Assembly (NCBI GenBank): GCA_029007825.1
Contig: JAQXIO010000052.1
Location: 1 to 64,000 of the forward strand
DNA: 64,000 bases
Reading direction: 5' to 3'
Origin: Bacteroidales bacterium
Lineage (GTDB): Bacteria; Bacteroidota; Bacteroidia; Bacteroidales; JAQXIO01
This document shows, one piece after another, positions 54,299 through 61,934 of this stretch (its first letter is position 1; each line of letters starts with the position of its first letter). The position numbers and the translations under genes are program-made. The notes beneath the pieces were generated by a model. It did not search any database, had not been told where the DNA came from, and was given only the letters and a program-made list of their open reading frames with translations.

Positions 54299-55447
54299 AT
54301 GAACCGATTTCTGAACGAACTTTCCGCATTAAAGGATAAAGGAAATTTCCGCACGTTACCTACATTAAAACATAAGGGAAAATACGTGCAGACTTCCGAC
54401 GGGCTATTACTAAATCTCTCGTCGAACGATTATCTCGGATTGGCGGCAGAGCAGGATTTAAGAGATGAATTTTTTCAGGAAACAGGAACGAACGAACTTT
54501 TATCGTCCTCTTCTTCCCGCTTACTGACCGGGAACTTCGAGGTGTATGAAGAGCTGGAATCGTTTCTTGCAGAACGATACAACCGTCAGGCTGCCCTATT
54601 ATTCAACAGCGGCTATCATGCCAATCTGGGAATTCTTCCTGCTTTATCGAACAAACATACCCTTATTCTCGCCGACAAACTGGTACATGCCAGTATCATA
54701 GACGGCATTCAATTATCAGGAGCTGCCTACAAGCGTTATAAACATAATGATTATGAACATTTACAAGAGTTGTTGAACCGATTCGGCACGCTTTACGATA
54801 TGATTATCATCGTTACAGAAAGCATTTTCAGTATGGATGGCGATAAAGCTGATCTGAAGCGTTTAACGGATATAAAAAAATCTGCATCCAATATTTTACT
54901 GTATGTCGATGAAGCACATGCCGTAGGTGTAGAGGGTGAGACTGGGCTGGGCCTGGCCGAATCGCTCGATTGCATTTCCGATATTGATTTTCTGGTAGGG
55001 ACATTCGGAAAGGCTCTCGGCTCAATGGGGGCTTATGTTATCTGCAACAGTTACTTCCGGGAATATCTTATCAACCGTATGCGACCTTTAATTTTCTCTA
55101 CGGCCCTTCCACCCCTCAATGTTGCCTGGAGCTTATTCCTCTTCAAACGGCTTCCATTATTCAAAAACAGGAGAGTACAATTAAAAGAGTGTGCAGAATG
55201 GATGCGGAAAGAATTAAGAAAGATAGACGCCGGATTAATCAGCAGTAGCCATATAATCCCCTTTATTACAGGAGATAACGAATCGACTATAGCCTTATCT
55301 TCAAAGTTGAAGGAGTCCGGATTTTTCGCTCTTCCGGTACGACCGCCTACGGTTCCGTCAGGAAGCGCCCGCATCCGTTTTTCTCTTACTGCCGATATTA
55401 CGATAACCGATTTAAAACATCTCATAATGTTATTAGAATGGAAGTAA
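54299..55447 (+). CDS. bioF: 8-amino-7-oxononanoate synthase BioF
   Basis: A 382-aa alpha-oxoamine synthase that joins pimeloyl-ACP (or -CoA) and alanine to give KAPA. Landmarks are LLLNLSSNDYLGLA, SGYHANLGILPAL, YVDEAHAVGVEGETGLG and the PLP lysine Lys238 in GTFGKALGSMG. The start follows bioA by 2 nt; the 3' end overlaps bioG by 10 nt. Confidence 0.95.
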   Translation: MNRFLNELSALKDKGNFRTLPTLKHKGKYVQTSDGLLLNLSSNDYLGLAAEQDLRDEFFQETGTNELLSSSSSRLLTGNFEVYEELESFLAERYNRQAALLFNSGYHANLGILPALSNKHTLILADKLVHASIIDGIQLSGAAYKRYKHNDYEHLQELLNRFGTLYDMIIIVTESIFSMDGDKADLKRLTDIKKSASNILLYVDEAHAVGVEGETGLGLAESLDCISDIDFLVGTFGKALGSMGAYVICNSYFREYLINRMRPLIFSTALPPLNVAWSLFLFKRLPLFKNRRVQLKECAEWMRKELRKIDAGLISSSHIIPFITGDNESTIALSSKLKESGFFALPVRPPTVPSGSARIRFSLTADITITDLKHLIMLLEWK

Positions 55448-56091
55448 AGAAGCTTATAAGCAATAACAAAAATAAAGTTCTTCTCTTTTTTGCCGGGTGG
55501 GGTATGGATGAGAGGCCGTTCTCTCATCTCGGGTCAAAAGATTACGATGTTTTTATCGCTTACGATTACCATTCGTTACATTTCGATCCGACCCTCTTTA
55601 TAAATTACAAAGAGGTATATATTGTAGCATGGTCAATGGGTGTATGGGCTGTTTCCATGATTGCCCACACACTCAATATAAAAAGCGCCGTTGCTATCAA
55701 TGGAACGGAAAGACCTGTAGATGACCTATACGGCATCCCCTGTCCTATTGTTCAGGGGACGCTGGAACAGCTTTCACCCGAATCTTTATCCAGATTTAAC
55801 AGGCGTATGTGCGGAAACCGTTCCATCCTCGATTTTTACAATGCTTCTTTTCCTCTGCGCACTATCGAAAGTTTACGAAAAGAGTTGGAGTCCATCTATG
55901 CTCAACGCAATCAGGAGCCAACGAATTCCGTGCCTTGGGAAAAAGCGATTATCGGCGGGAAAGATTCTATATTCCCTCCGCTTAACGGCTTACGTTTCTG
56001 GAAAACAAAAGAGAATGTCTCACTAATCTCAACAGATACAACTCATTATCCTTTTCATTTATGGAACAATTGGGAAGAAATTATCAAATGA
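55438..56091 (+). CDS. bioG: Pimeloyl-ACP methyl ester esterase BioG
   Basis: A 217-aa alpha/beta-hydrolase-like protein (DUF452/BioG) that demethylates pimeloyl-ACP methyl ester, ending the BioC-initiated pathway. FFAGWGMDERPF is the N-terminal family signature, the nucleophile Ser66 lies in VAWSMGVWAV, and the C-terminal His is in the TTHYPFHLW segment. BioG stands in for BioH in many Bacteroidetes and Proteobacteria. It overlaps bioF by 10 nt and bioC by 4 nt (ATGA), so the three are translationally coupled. Confidence 0.93.
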   Translation: MEVKKLISNNKNKVLLFFAGWGMDERPFSHLGSKDYDVFIAYDYHSLHFDPTLFINYKEVYIVAWSMGVWAVSMIAHTLNIKSAVAINGTERPVDDLYGIPCPIVQGTLEQLSPESLSRFNRRMCGNRSILDFYNASFPLRTIESLRKELESIYAQRNQEPTNSVPWEKAIIGGKDSIFPPLNGLRFWKTKENVSLISTDTTHYPFHLWNNWEEIIK

Positions 56092-56843
56092 GTAATAAAG
56101 AACTCTTGCAAAAACGCTTCGGGAAGGCTCTGAATACCTACAATGATCATGCTGTAGTCCAGTTTCATATTCATGACAAGCTGCTTTCGTTCCTATCAAA
56201 AGGAGAAAAGAAACACTTTAACCGAAGTATTGAGATCGGTTGTGGATCAGGCGAATTAACCAAAAGAATATTACATTCCTTTTCAATAGAAGAAGTATAT
56301 CTGAACGATATATGCAAAAAATGGGAAAACGTACTCGAACGGAATATGAAAGGTTCTTTCAAGAAATTCTACCATTGTGACGGAGAGGATTTTCCGTTTG
56401 AAATGGAATTCGACCTCATAACATCTGCCTCCGCAATGCAATGGTTTCACAATCCGAAATTTTTTATTGAAAAATGCGCCAGCCATATACCCCGGGGAGG
56501 AGTTCTACTACTCAGTACTTTCGGACCTGAAAATTTCCGGGAGATAAAACATATCACAGGTAAAGGACTTCTTTATCCATCAATAAGCCAATTGCAAGAA
56601 TGGCTTTCTCCTTATTTTAAAATACATATTCTTAAAGACGAGCTATATCCTCTTTATTTTTCATCTTCTCTGGAAGTATTGAAGCATATGAAAAATACAG
56701 GAGTTACCGGAACAGGAACTTCTCATTGGAGTAAGAAAGAGTTTTCTGATTTCTGTCTCCGTTACGAACATCTTTTTTTACATACGGAAAAAGGAGTTTC
56801 GCTGACCTACCATCCGATTTACATTTACGCAACTAAATATTGA
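56088..56843 (+). CDS. bioC: Malonyl-ACP O-methyltransferase BioC
   Basis: A 251-aa class I SAM methyltransferase that primes biotin synthesis by methylating malonyl-ACP. The SAM-binding motif is SIEIGCGSGELTKRIL; SASAMQWFHNP and PRGGVLLLSTFGPENF are typical of BioC. The ATG at 56088 is chosen over an in-frame ATG at 56061 because it overlaps the bioG stop as ATGA and fits the family start (KRFGKALNTYNDHAVVQ). It precedes bioD by 6 nt. Confidence 0.94.
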   Translation: MSNKELLQKRFGKALNTYNDHAVVQFHIHDKLLSFLSKGEKKHFNRSIEIGCGSGELTKRILHSFSIEEVYLNDICKKWENVLERNMKGSFKKFYHCDGEDFPFEMEFDLITSASAMQWFHNPKFFIEKCASHIPRGGVLLLSTFGPENFREIKHITGKGLLYPSISQLQEWLSPYFKIHILKDELYPLYFSSSLEVLKHMKNTGVTGTGTSHWSKKEFSDFCLRYEHLFLHTEKGVSLTYHPIYIYATKY

Positions 56844-56849
56844 TTCACA

Positions 56850-57518
56850 ATGAACGGAAAAGTTTTTTTTATATCCGGTATCGATACAAATATCGGAAAA
56901 ACATATGCAACCGCTATACTGGCAAAATCATACCAGCAAAAAGGAATAAACGTTATTACTCAAAAAATGATTCAAACGGGTTGCAGGGATGTATCCGAAG
57001 ATATTGAAGTACATCGTTCCTTTATGAGTTCCGACTTTACTCAAGAAGATCAGAAGGGATTAACTTGTCCCTATATCTTCACATATCCCGCCTCGCCGTA
57101 TCTGGCGGCAAAAATAGATAAACGGACAATCGATTGCGAAAAAATACATTCGGCAACAGAAATTTTATCCGATCGTTACGATATTGTTCTGTTAGAAGGA
57201 GCTGGCGGACTGATGGTTCCCATCACAAACGACCTAACAACAATCGATTACATAGAAAAATACCGGTACCCGGTTATTCTGGTCACATCGGGACGTCTCG
57301 GTAGTATCAATCATACTTTACTCAGCCTGCAAGCTTGCCAGACTCGCAACATCGAGGTAGAGATGGTTATTTACAATCTTTTCCCCAAAGAGGACAAATT
57401 GATTTCGAACAATACCTTCGACTATATCAAACAATATTTGCAGAAAAATCATCCGTCAACCCGGTTATTTTCCCTTCCTGAAACAGGATTTGAAAGTAAT
57501 TTTACTTTTCCCCTTTAA
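56850..57518 (+). CDS. bioD: Dethiobiotin synthetase BioD
   Basis: A 222-aa P-loop ligase that closes the ureido ring of dethiobiotin with CO2 and ATP. The P-loop is SGIDTNIGKTYATAI near the N terminus; QKMIQTG, EGAGGLMVPI and LVTSGRLGSINHTLLSL are family motifs. It is the last gene of the bioBAFGCD operon, followed by a terminator. Confidence 0.95.
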   Translation: MNGKVFFISGIDTNIGKTYATAILAKSYQQKGINVITQKMIQTGCRDVSEDIEVHRSFMSSDFTQEDQKGLTCPYIFTYPASPYLAAKIDKRTIDCEKIHSATEILSDRYDIVLLEGAGGLMVPITNDLTTIDYIEKYRYPVILVTSGRLGSINHTLLSLQACQTRNIEVEMVIYNLFPKEDKLISNNTFDYIKQYLQKNHPSTRLFSLPETGFESNFTFPL

Positions 57519-57522
57519 AATA

Positions 57523-57557
57523 AAACTCCCGACACATAAACTGTGCCGGGAGTTTCT
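57523..57557. terminator. Terminator shared by bioD and proS
   Basis: AAACTCCCGACACA and TGTGCCGGGAGTTT pair with one mismatch around a 6-nt loop, with a T-rich flank on the plus strand. The two flanking genes converge here. Confidence 0.82.
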
Positions 57558-57586
57558 TTCATATAATTTTTTCTTTCCTGTAATTA

Positions 57587-59068
57587 TCAATAAGCACGTG
57601 CAAAAAGGACTCTTCGAACTGAAGGTTTTCCCGTTACCATACATTTCCCCGGAGTTTTGTCTCCATCGAAAGGAATACAACGGATGGTCGCTTTCGTTTC
57701 ATTCTTAATCTTTTCTTCCGTTTCAGGTGTGCCATCCCAATGAGCCAGAATAAAGCCTCCTTCTTCTATCTTTTCTTTAAACTCATCGTAACTTTCTACA
57801 GTGATTGTATGTTTTGCCCGGTAGTCTAATGCTTTTTGATATATATTCTGCTGAATATCATCCAATAAATCAGCAATATATTGGTCGATATTATCACATG
57901 TTACCGTTTCTTTCGTCAATGTATCACGACGTGCAACTTCTATCGTATTATTCTCTAAATCGCGACTTCCCATAGCCAAACGTACAGGTACGCCCTTCAA
58001 TTCATATTCAGAGAATTTCCATCCCGGTTTTTTATTATCGCTGTTATCGTATTTTACACTGATGCCTCTTTTCTTCAAAGCAGCAACGATCTGATTTACT
58101 TTAGCATTTATCTGGGCTAATTGTTCTTCATTCCGGTAAATAGGAACGATTACAACCTGATAAGGCGCCAACTTAGGAGGTAATACCAATCCGTTGTCGT
58201 CGGAATGCGACATGATAAGGGCCCCCATTAAGCGGGTCGACACCCCCCACGAGGTTGCCCAGACATAATTACGTGAGCCATCTTTATCGGCAAAAGTCAC
58301 ATCGAAAGCCTTCGCAAAATTCTGACCTAAAAAATGCGAGGTTCCCGATTGCAAAGCCTTACCATCCTGCATCAATCCTTCGATGGTATAAGTATCTACA
58401 GCTCCGGCAAAACGTTCATTTGCAGATTTAACGCCTTTAACAACAGGCATTGCCATAAAATTTTCCGCAAAATCGGCATATACATTCAACATTTTCTGAG
58501 CTTCAGCTTCGGCTTCTTCTTTCGTAGCATGAGCAGTATGCCCTTCCTGCCAAAGAAATTCAGCCGTACGAAGAAACAGACGGGTACGCATTTCCCAACG
58601 CACTACGTTAGCCCATTGATTGCACAAAATCGGAAGATCACGGTACGACTGTATCCAATTTTTATACGTATTCCATATGATTGTTTCTGATGTAGGACGC
58701 ACAATCAATTCTTCTTCCAGTTTAGCTTCCGGATCGACAACGACACCACTCCCATCGGGACTGTTCTTCAACCGGTAATGAGTAACAACCGCACATTCTT
58801 TAGCGAACCCTTCCACGTGGTCAGCTTCTTTACTTAAAAAAGACTTCGGAATGAAAAGAGGAAAATAGGCGTTTACATGTCCGGTTTCCTTAAACATATC
58901 GTCCAGCTGCCGCTGCATCTTTTCCCAAATAGCATAACCGTAAGGTTTTATAACCATACAACCGCGTACAGCAGAGTTCTCAGCTAAATCTGCTTTAATC
59001 ACCAAGTCCTGATACCATTGTGAATAACTTTCGCTCCGGGGCGTAAGTTCTTTGAGTTCCTTTGCCAT
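57587..59068 (-). CDS. proS: Prolyl-tRNA synthetase, archaeal/eukaryote-like type
   Basis: A 493-aa class II synthetase charging tRNA-Pro. It lacks the long insertion (editing) domain of the bacterial type and ends in a zinc-binding-like C-terminal extension, matching the shorter archaeal/eukaryote-like ProS used by Bacteroidetes. Motifs include [25 protein letters not shown], motif 2 [18 protein letters not shown] and motif 3 [14 protein letters not shown]. The ATG at 59068 is used; an upstream frame to 59101 has no family support. It appears to follow the OmpA-family gene (about 100 nt) and may share its transcript. Confidence 0.95.
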   Translation of the reverse strand: MAKELKELTPRSESYSQWYQDLVIKADLAENSAVRGCMVIKPYGYAIWEKMQRQLDDMFKETGHVNAYFPLFIPKSFLSKEADHVEGFAKECAVVTHYRLKNSPDGSGVVVDPEAKLEEELIVRPTSETIIWNTYKNWIQSYRDLPILCNQWANVVRWEMRTRLFLRTAEFLWQEGHTAHATKEEAEAEAQKMLNVYADFAENFMAMPVVKGVKSANERFAGAVDTYTIEGLMQDGKALQSGTSHFLGQNFAKAFDVTFADKDGSRNYVWATSWGVSTRLMGALIMSHSDDNGLVLPPKLAPYQVVIVPIYRNEEQLAQINAKVNQIVAALKKRGISVKYDNSDNKKPGWKFSEYELKGVPVRLAMGSRDLENNTIEVARRDTLTKETVTCDNIDQYIADLLDDIQQNIYQKALDYRAKHTITVESYDEFKEKIEEGGFILAHWDGTPETEEKIKNETKATIRCIPFDGDKTPGKCMVTGKPSVRRVLFARAY

Positions 59069-59166
59069 TATCCTAAAAGATATTTGTTTTTCTGGGCGCA
59101 AATTTAGCGAAAAAGTTCCAAATGCAATTAAAGTTCAAATGAAGAGATACCGGATTACGAAAGAAT

Positions 59167-59805
59167 TTATCGGACCGGCAAAAAACGAAACTCCATCTGA
59201 GACTCCAAGCTATCCCGAGAGGATTGCCTGAATTTATTCAAATAGTAACTGCCATATCCTTCAGAATACAGCCTGTCTCCAGATAAAGTATCCGATTGTC
59301 CGTCGTATAACTGTTCTTCTCTCAATATTTTCACCAGGTTCCGTGCTCTTTTAGCCGAAAGATGAAGATTGTAATCTTCATTCCGATCATCAGCCGCATG
59401 CCCAGCTATAAATATGATTAAATCTGATTGCTCACACAATAACCGAAGGGCTGCCTGCATATAAGGATATGAAGCCGCCATAGGCGTACTCGAGTTAGGC
59501 TTAAATAATTGTGAGGCATTTATATAAACCGAAAAAGAGGTATCCGTGCGAGCATAGAGCAGATCTTCGCCGAAAGAACGGACAATCACCGAATCCAGTT
59601 CCACTATACGATTTTTCCGCCAAAGGTTATATTGCCTCCGTATTTCAAGCGAGTCCTGCTTTGTTTGCGGTTGCTGAACAGCTATTTCCTGTTTCGGATG
59701 TTTCTTGTGCTTACGAGTGTGTCCTTTCTTTACTCCACAAGAAAAAAATCCTATTGTCATGCATATACAAAACAATAGGATGGTATTTTTTCGGGGGTAT
59801 CCCAT
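59167..59805 (-). CDS. OmpA-family lipoprotein
   Basis: A 212-aa lipoprotein (IGFFSCGVKK) with a basic linker rich in Lys and Gln and a C-terminal OmpA-like domain (about 110-210) with FIAGHAADDRNEDYNLHLSAKRARNLVKIL. It would bind peptidoglycan from the outer membrane, as Pal-type proteins do. The start lies 10 nt after the stop of the small acidic gene, so these two are co-transcribed. Confidence 0.86.
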   Translation of the reverse strand: MGYPRKNTILLFCICMTIGFFSCGVKKGHTRKHKKHPKQEIAVQQPQTKQDSLEIRRQYNLWRKNRIVELDSVIVRSFGEDLLYARTDTSFSVYINASQLFKPNSSTPMAASYPYMQAALRLLCEQSDLIIFIAGHAADDRNEDYNLHLSAKRARNLVKILREEQLYDGQSDTLSGDRLYSEGYGSYYLNKFRQSSRDSLESQMEFRFLPVR

Positions 59806-59815
59806 TTACTTCACC

Positions 59816-60145
59816 TTAATCAAAAAGATCAATCGAGTCGCAATATGCCAATTCGCCTTCGACAATGGCACTCACTTCTTCTTCCGTAAAAGTTCCTACT
59901 CCATCTTTCTTGGCATTTTTGATGACATAAGCAATTAACTCATCTTCATCGATTTCAATTTCAGCTTCGTCATCCAGATCATTATCAAAATATCCTTTAC
60001 TTTCATAATAATCATAGATCAAGTCTACTATATAATTAATATCGTCGTCGCTGAACTTCTGTTTCATTTCAGCGGGCAATTGCTTCTTGATGAATTCAAG
60101 AGAATCGTCATCATTATAAAGCAAAACATCGTCCTGATCACTCAT
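59816..60145 (-). CDS. Small acidic protein of unknown function
   Basis: A 109-aa, strongly acidic protein (about 30 Asp and Glu) with predicted helices and no recognised catalytic motif; DLIYDYYESKGYFDNDL and TFTEEEVSAIVEGE stand out. The composition suggests a soluble binding or scaffolding protein. It resembles conserved hypothetical proteins of Bacteroidales in style, but I cannot name a family. It is first in a unit with the OmpA-family lipoprotein and possibly proS, with a -7 motif just upstream. Confidence 0.72.
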   Translation of the reverse strand: MSDQDDVLLYNDDDSLEFIKKQLPAEMKQKFSDDDINYIVDLIYDYYESKGYFDNDLDDEAEIEIDEDELIAYVIKNAKKDGVGTFTEEEVSAIVEGELAYCDSIDLFD

Positions 60146-60171
60146 AAATATTTATTTTAGATTGTACTGTA

Positions 60172-60179
60172 CAAATATA
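60172..60179 (-). promoter_or_regulatory. -7 element of the acidic protein/OmpA/proS unit
   Basis: On the minus strand this reads TATATTTG, matching TAnnTTTG, 26 nt upstream of the ATG at 60145. Confidence 0.5.
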
Positions 60180-60232
60180 AAGCAGTTTCCCGACATGGCA
60201 AGACCGAATAGTATGTTTTTATTTCTATCCGC

Positions 60233-61423
60233 TCAAAGTTTTTTATTTTCTTCGATTGCCGCAACAGGACAAACAAGCCTGCACAAGTGACATCCAACGC
60301 AAGACGAATTTATACTGGGAATACGTTCGCGAGCATTCCATTCAATAGCCTGATGCCCTCCGTCACTACAAGAAACATAACAACGCCCACATCCGATGCA
60401 GCGTTCATAATCGACATAAGGTATATTACGCCACGAACGATCTAATTGTTCAGGAGTCGTAAACGATGGTAATGCTCGTCCGACAACGGCATCCAAATTG
60501 TCATAGCCATGCTTTTCCAGATAATGCAATGTTCCACTTTTCAGATCGTCAATAATCCGATAACCAAATTGCATAACGGCCGTTGCTATCTGTACATTCC
60601 TAACTCCTAAACTAATGAATTCCAAGGCATCTTTCCATGTTTCTATTCCTCCGATACCGCTGACAGGCATATTCCTGAATTCTTCCCGGGACATTATATC
60701 GTAAATGAAGCGCAATGCTATGGGTTTTACTGCTTTCCCGGAGTAACCGGATACAGCTGTTTTATTCTTTATCACGGGTAATCCCCGCATCGTATGCAGG
60801 TCTATACTCGTTATGCTTTTAATCGTATTAATTGCAGCTATACCTGTGGCTCCCCCTTCTACTGCCGCCAATGCCAACGGCACCATATCGGTAAGATTGG
60901 GTGTCATTTTAGCCAAAACAGGGAGATTTGTTCCCCGAATGGTTGCACGGCAAAAAGATCGTACTAATTCCGGATTTTGTCCGACAACAGCACCAAGGGT
61001 ATCTTTCGTCATCTGGGGACATGAAAAATTGCACTCTATAATATCGGCTCCGGTCAATGTTGCCTCTCGAGCCAGCATTTCCCACTCTTCTTCTTTTTCC
61101 CCCATTACAGAAGCGATTAAAACCTTATCCGGATAATTCTTTTTCAGTTTATAAAGACATTCCAGATTTTCCTCCAGTGTTTTTTCCGTCAACATTTCCA
61201 GATTCCTGAACCCAGTAAAGCTACCTGACCCTTTGTCCAATGTATCGAAACGCGGAGAAACATCGTCCGAAACAAAAGGTGCCAGAGTTTTAAATACGAT
61301 ACCACCCCACCCCATATCCAAAGCCCGAGCACACATATCGTAGTTCGAAGCTACAACGGAAGAGGCCAGAAAAAAAGGGTTTTCACACTCTATTCCGCAA
61401 AACCGTATGTTCAAATTTTTCAT
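60233..61423 (-). CDS. preA: NAD-dependent dihydropyrimidine dehydrogenase subunit PreA
   Basis: A 396-aa FMN-barrel protein with two C-terminal [4Fe-4S] motifs that aligns across its length with E. coli PreA, the pyrimidine-reducing subunit of dihydropyrimidine dehydrogenase. Matching stretches include NPFFLASSVV, CARALDMGWGGIVFKT, IIECNFSCPQM, AVKPIALRFIYDI and GIGGIETWKDALEF. The ferredoxin-like tail has CIGCGRCYVSC and CVGCHLCRLVCP (8 Cys). It starts 1 nt before the stop of a small Fe-S protein ends (TAATG overlap), so the two are coupled. In E. coli the partner PreT carries FAD and NAD sites, which are missing here. Confidence 0.93.
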   Translation of the reverse strand: MKNLNIRFCGIECENPFFLASSVVASNYDMCARALDMGWGGIVFKTLAPFVSDDVSPRFDTLDKGSGSFTGFRNLEMLTEKTLEENLECLYKLKKNYPDKVLIASVMGEKEEEWEMLAREATLTGADIIECNFSCPQMTKDTLGAVVGQNPELVRSFCRATIRGTNLPVLAKMTPNLTDMVPLALAAVEGGATGIAAINTIKSITSIDLHTMRGLPVIKNKTAVSGYSGKAVKPIALRFIYDIMSREEFRNMPVSGIGGIETWKDALEFISLGVRNVQIATAVMQFGYRIIDDLKSGTLHYLEKHGYDNLDAVVGRALPSFTTPEQLDRSWRNIPYVDYERCIGCGRCYVSCSDGGHQAIEWNARERIPSINSSCVGCHLCRLVCPVAAIEENKKL

Positions 61424-61749
61424 TATAATACTTGGTTTTTACCGTTGTACGATTCTATTACCTCTTCACTCCCCAGAAGTCTGTGTACTTTCCGAATCTC
61501 TACGGGTCGGTCTATTTTCGCGCGTATGCAAACCCTTTCACACGGCGGAATATGCTGATCGTCGCGACAATATGTGCATAACGATTTTTCCGATACAGAA
61601 AGAACTGCATCCGTCGGATTGGCAAAGCGTAATGATCGTAAAAAACGGGCAGGCATTGCCTTAGAAGGGCAAACTTTATCACACGGAGGATCATAGCACA
61701 AAAGACATTGCGATGCTGCCTGCAGGAATATCTGTTCTGTATATTTCAA
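61423..61749 (-). CDS. Stand-alone iron-sulfur module matching the N terminus of PreT
   Basis: A 108-aa protein that corresponds to the N-terminal Fe-S domain of PreT (also of glutamate synthase small subunits) and stops where the FAD-binding domain would begin. Cysteines fall in CLLCYDPPCDKVCPSKAM (about 15-27) and LCTYC and CERVC (about 58-75), enough for two [4Fe-4S] clusters; IEIRKVHRLL-type sequence ends the domain. The start codon is a TTG at 61749; no ATG is available before the first Cys. It overlaps preA by 1 nt. It would pass electrons to PreA from an unidentified donor, perhaps ferredoxin. Confidence 0.82.
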   Translation of the reverse strand: MKYTEQIFLQAASQCLLCYDPPCDKVCPSKAMPARFLRSLRFANPTDAVLSVSEKSLCTYCRDDQHIPPCERVCIRAKIDRPVEIRKVHRLLGSEEVIESYNGKNQVL

Positions 61750-61787
61750 AATAAGTCAATTTAGTTTTATCGATTATTCGGACAGAA

Positions 61788-61795
61788 CAAATATA
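61788..61795 (-). promoter_or_regulatory. -7 element of the PreT-like/preA unit
   Basis: On the minus strand this reads TATATTTG, matching TAnnTTTG, 38 nt upstream of the TTG start at 61749. Confidence 0.5.
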
Positions 61796-61834
61796 ATCGT
61801 TTTCTTCCAAATTTATATTTTTTTGTCTTTTCCA

Positions 61835-61872
61835 CAAAAAAGGGCTGCAGTAATTTTATTTACCGCAACCCT
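61835..61872 (-). terminator. Terminator of clpB
   Basis: On the minus strand AGGGTTGCGGTAA (61872-61860) pairs with TTACTGCAGCCCT (61853-61841) over 13 bp with two G-T wobbles, followed by a run of six T residues. It lies 60 nt after the clpB stop codon. Confidence 0.8.
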
Positions 61873-61934
61873 CCGCATATAAAAAGGCTCATTGACTGTT
61901 TATTCTGTCAGCCGTAGATTATTTCATTATGCCT

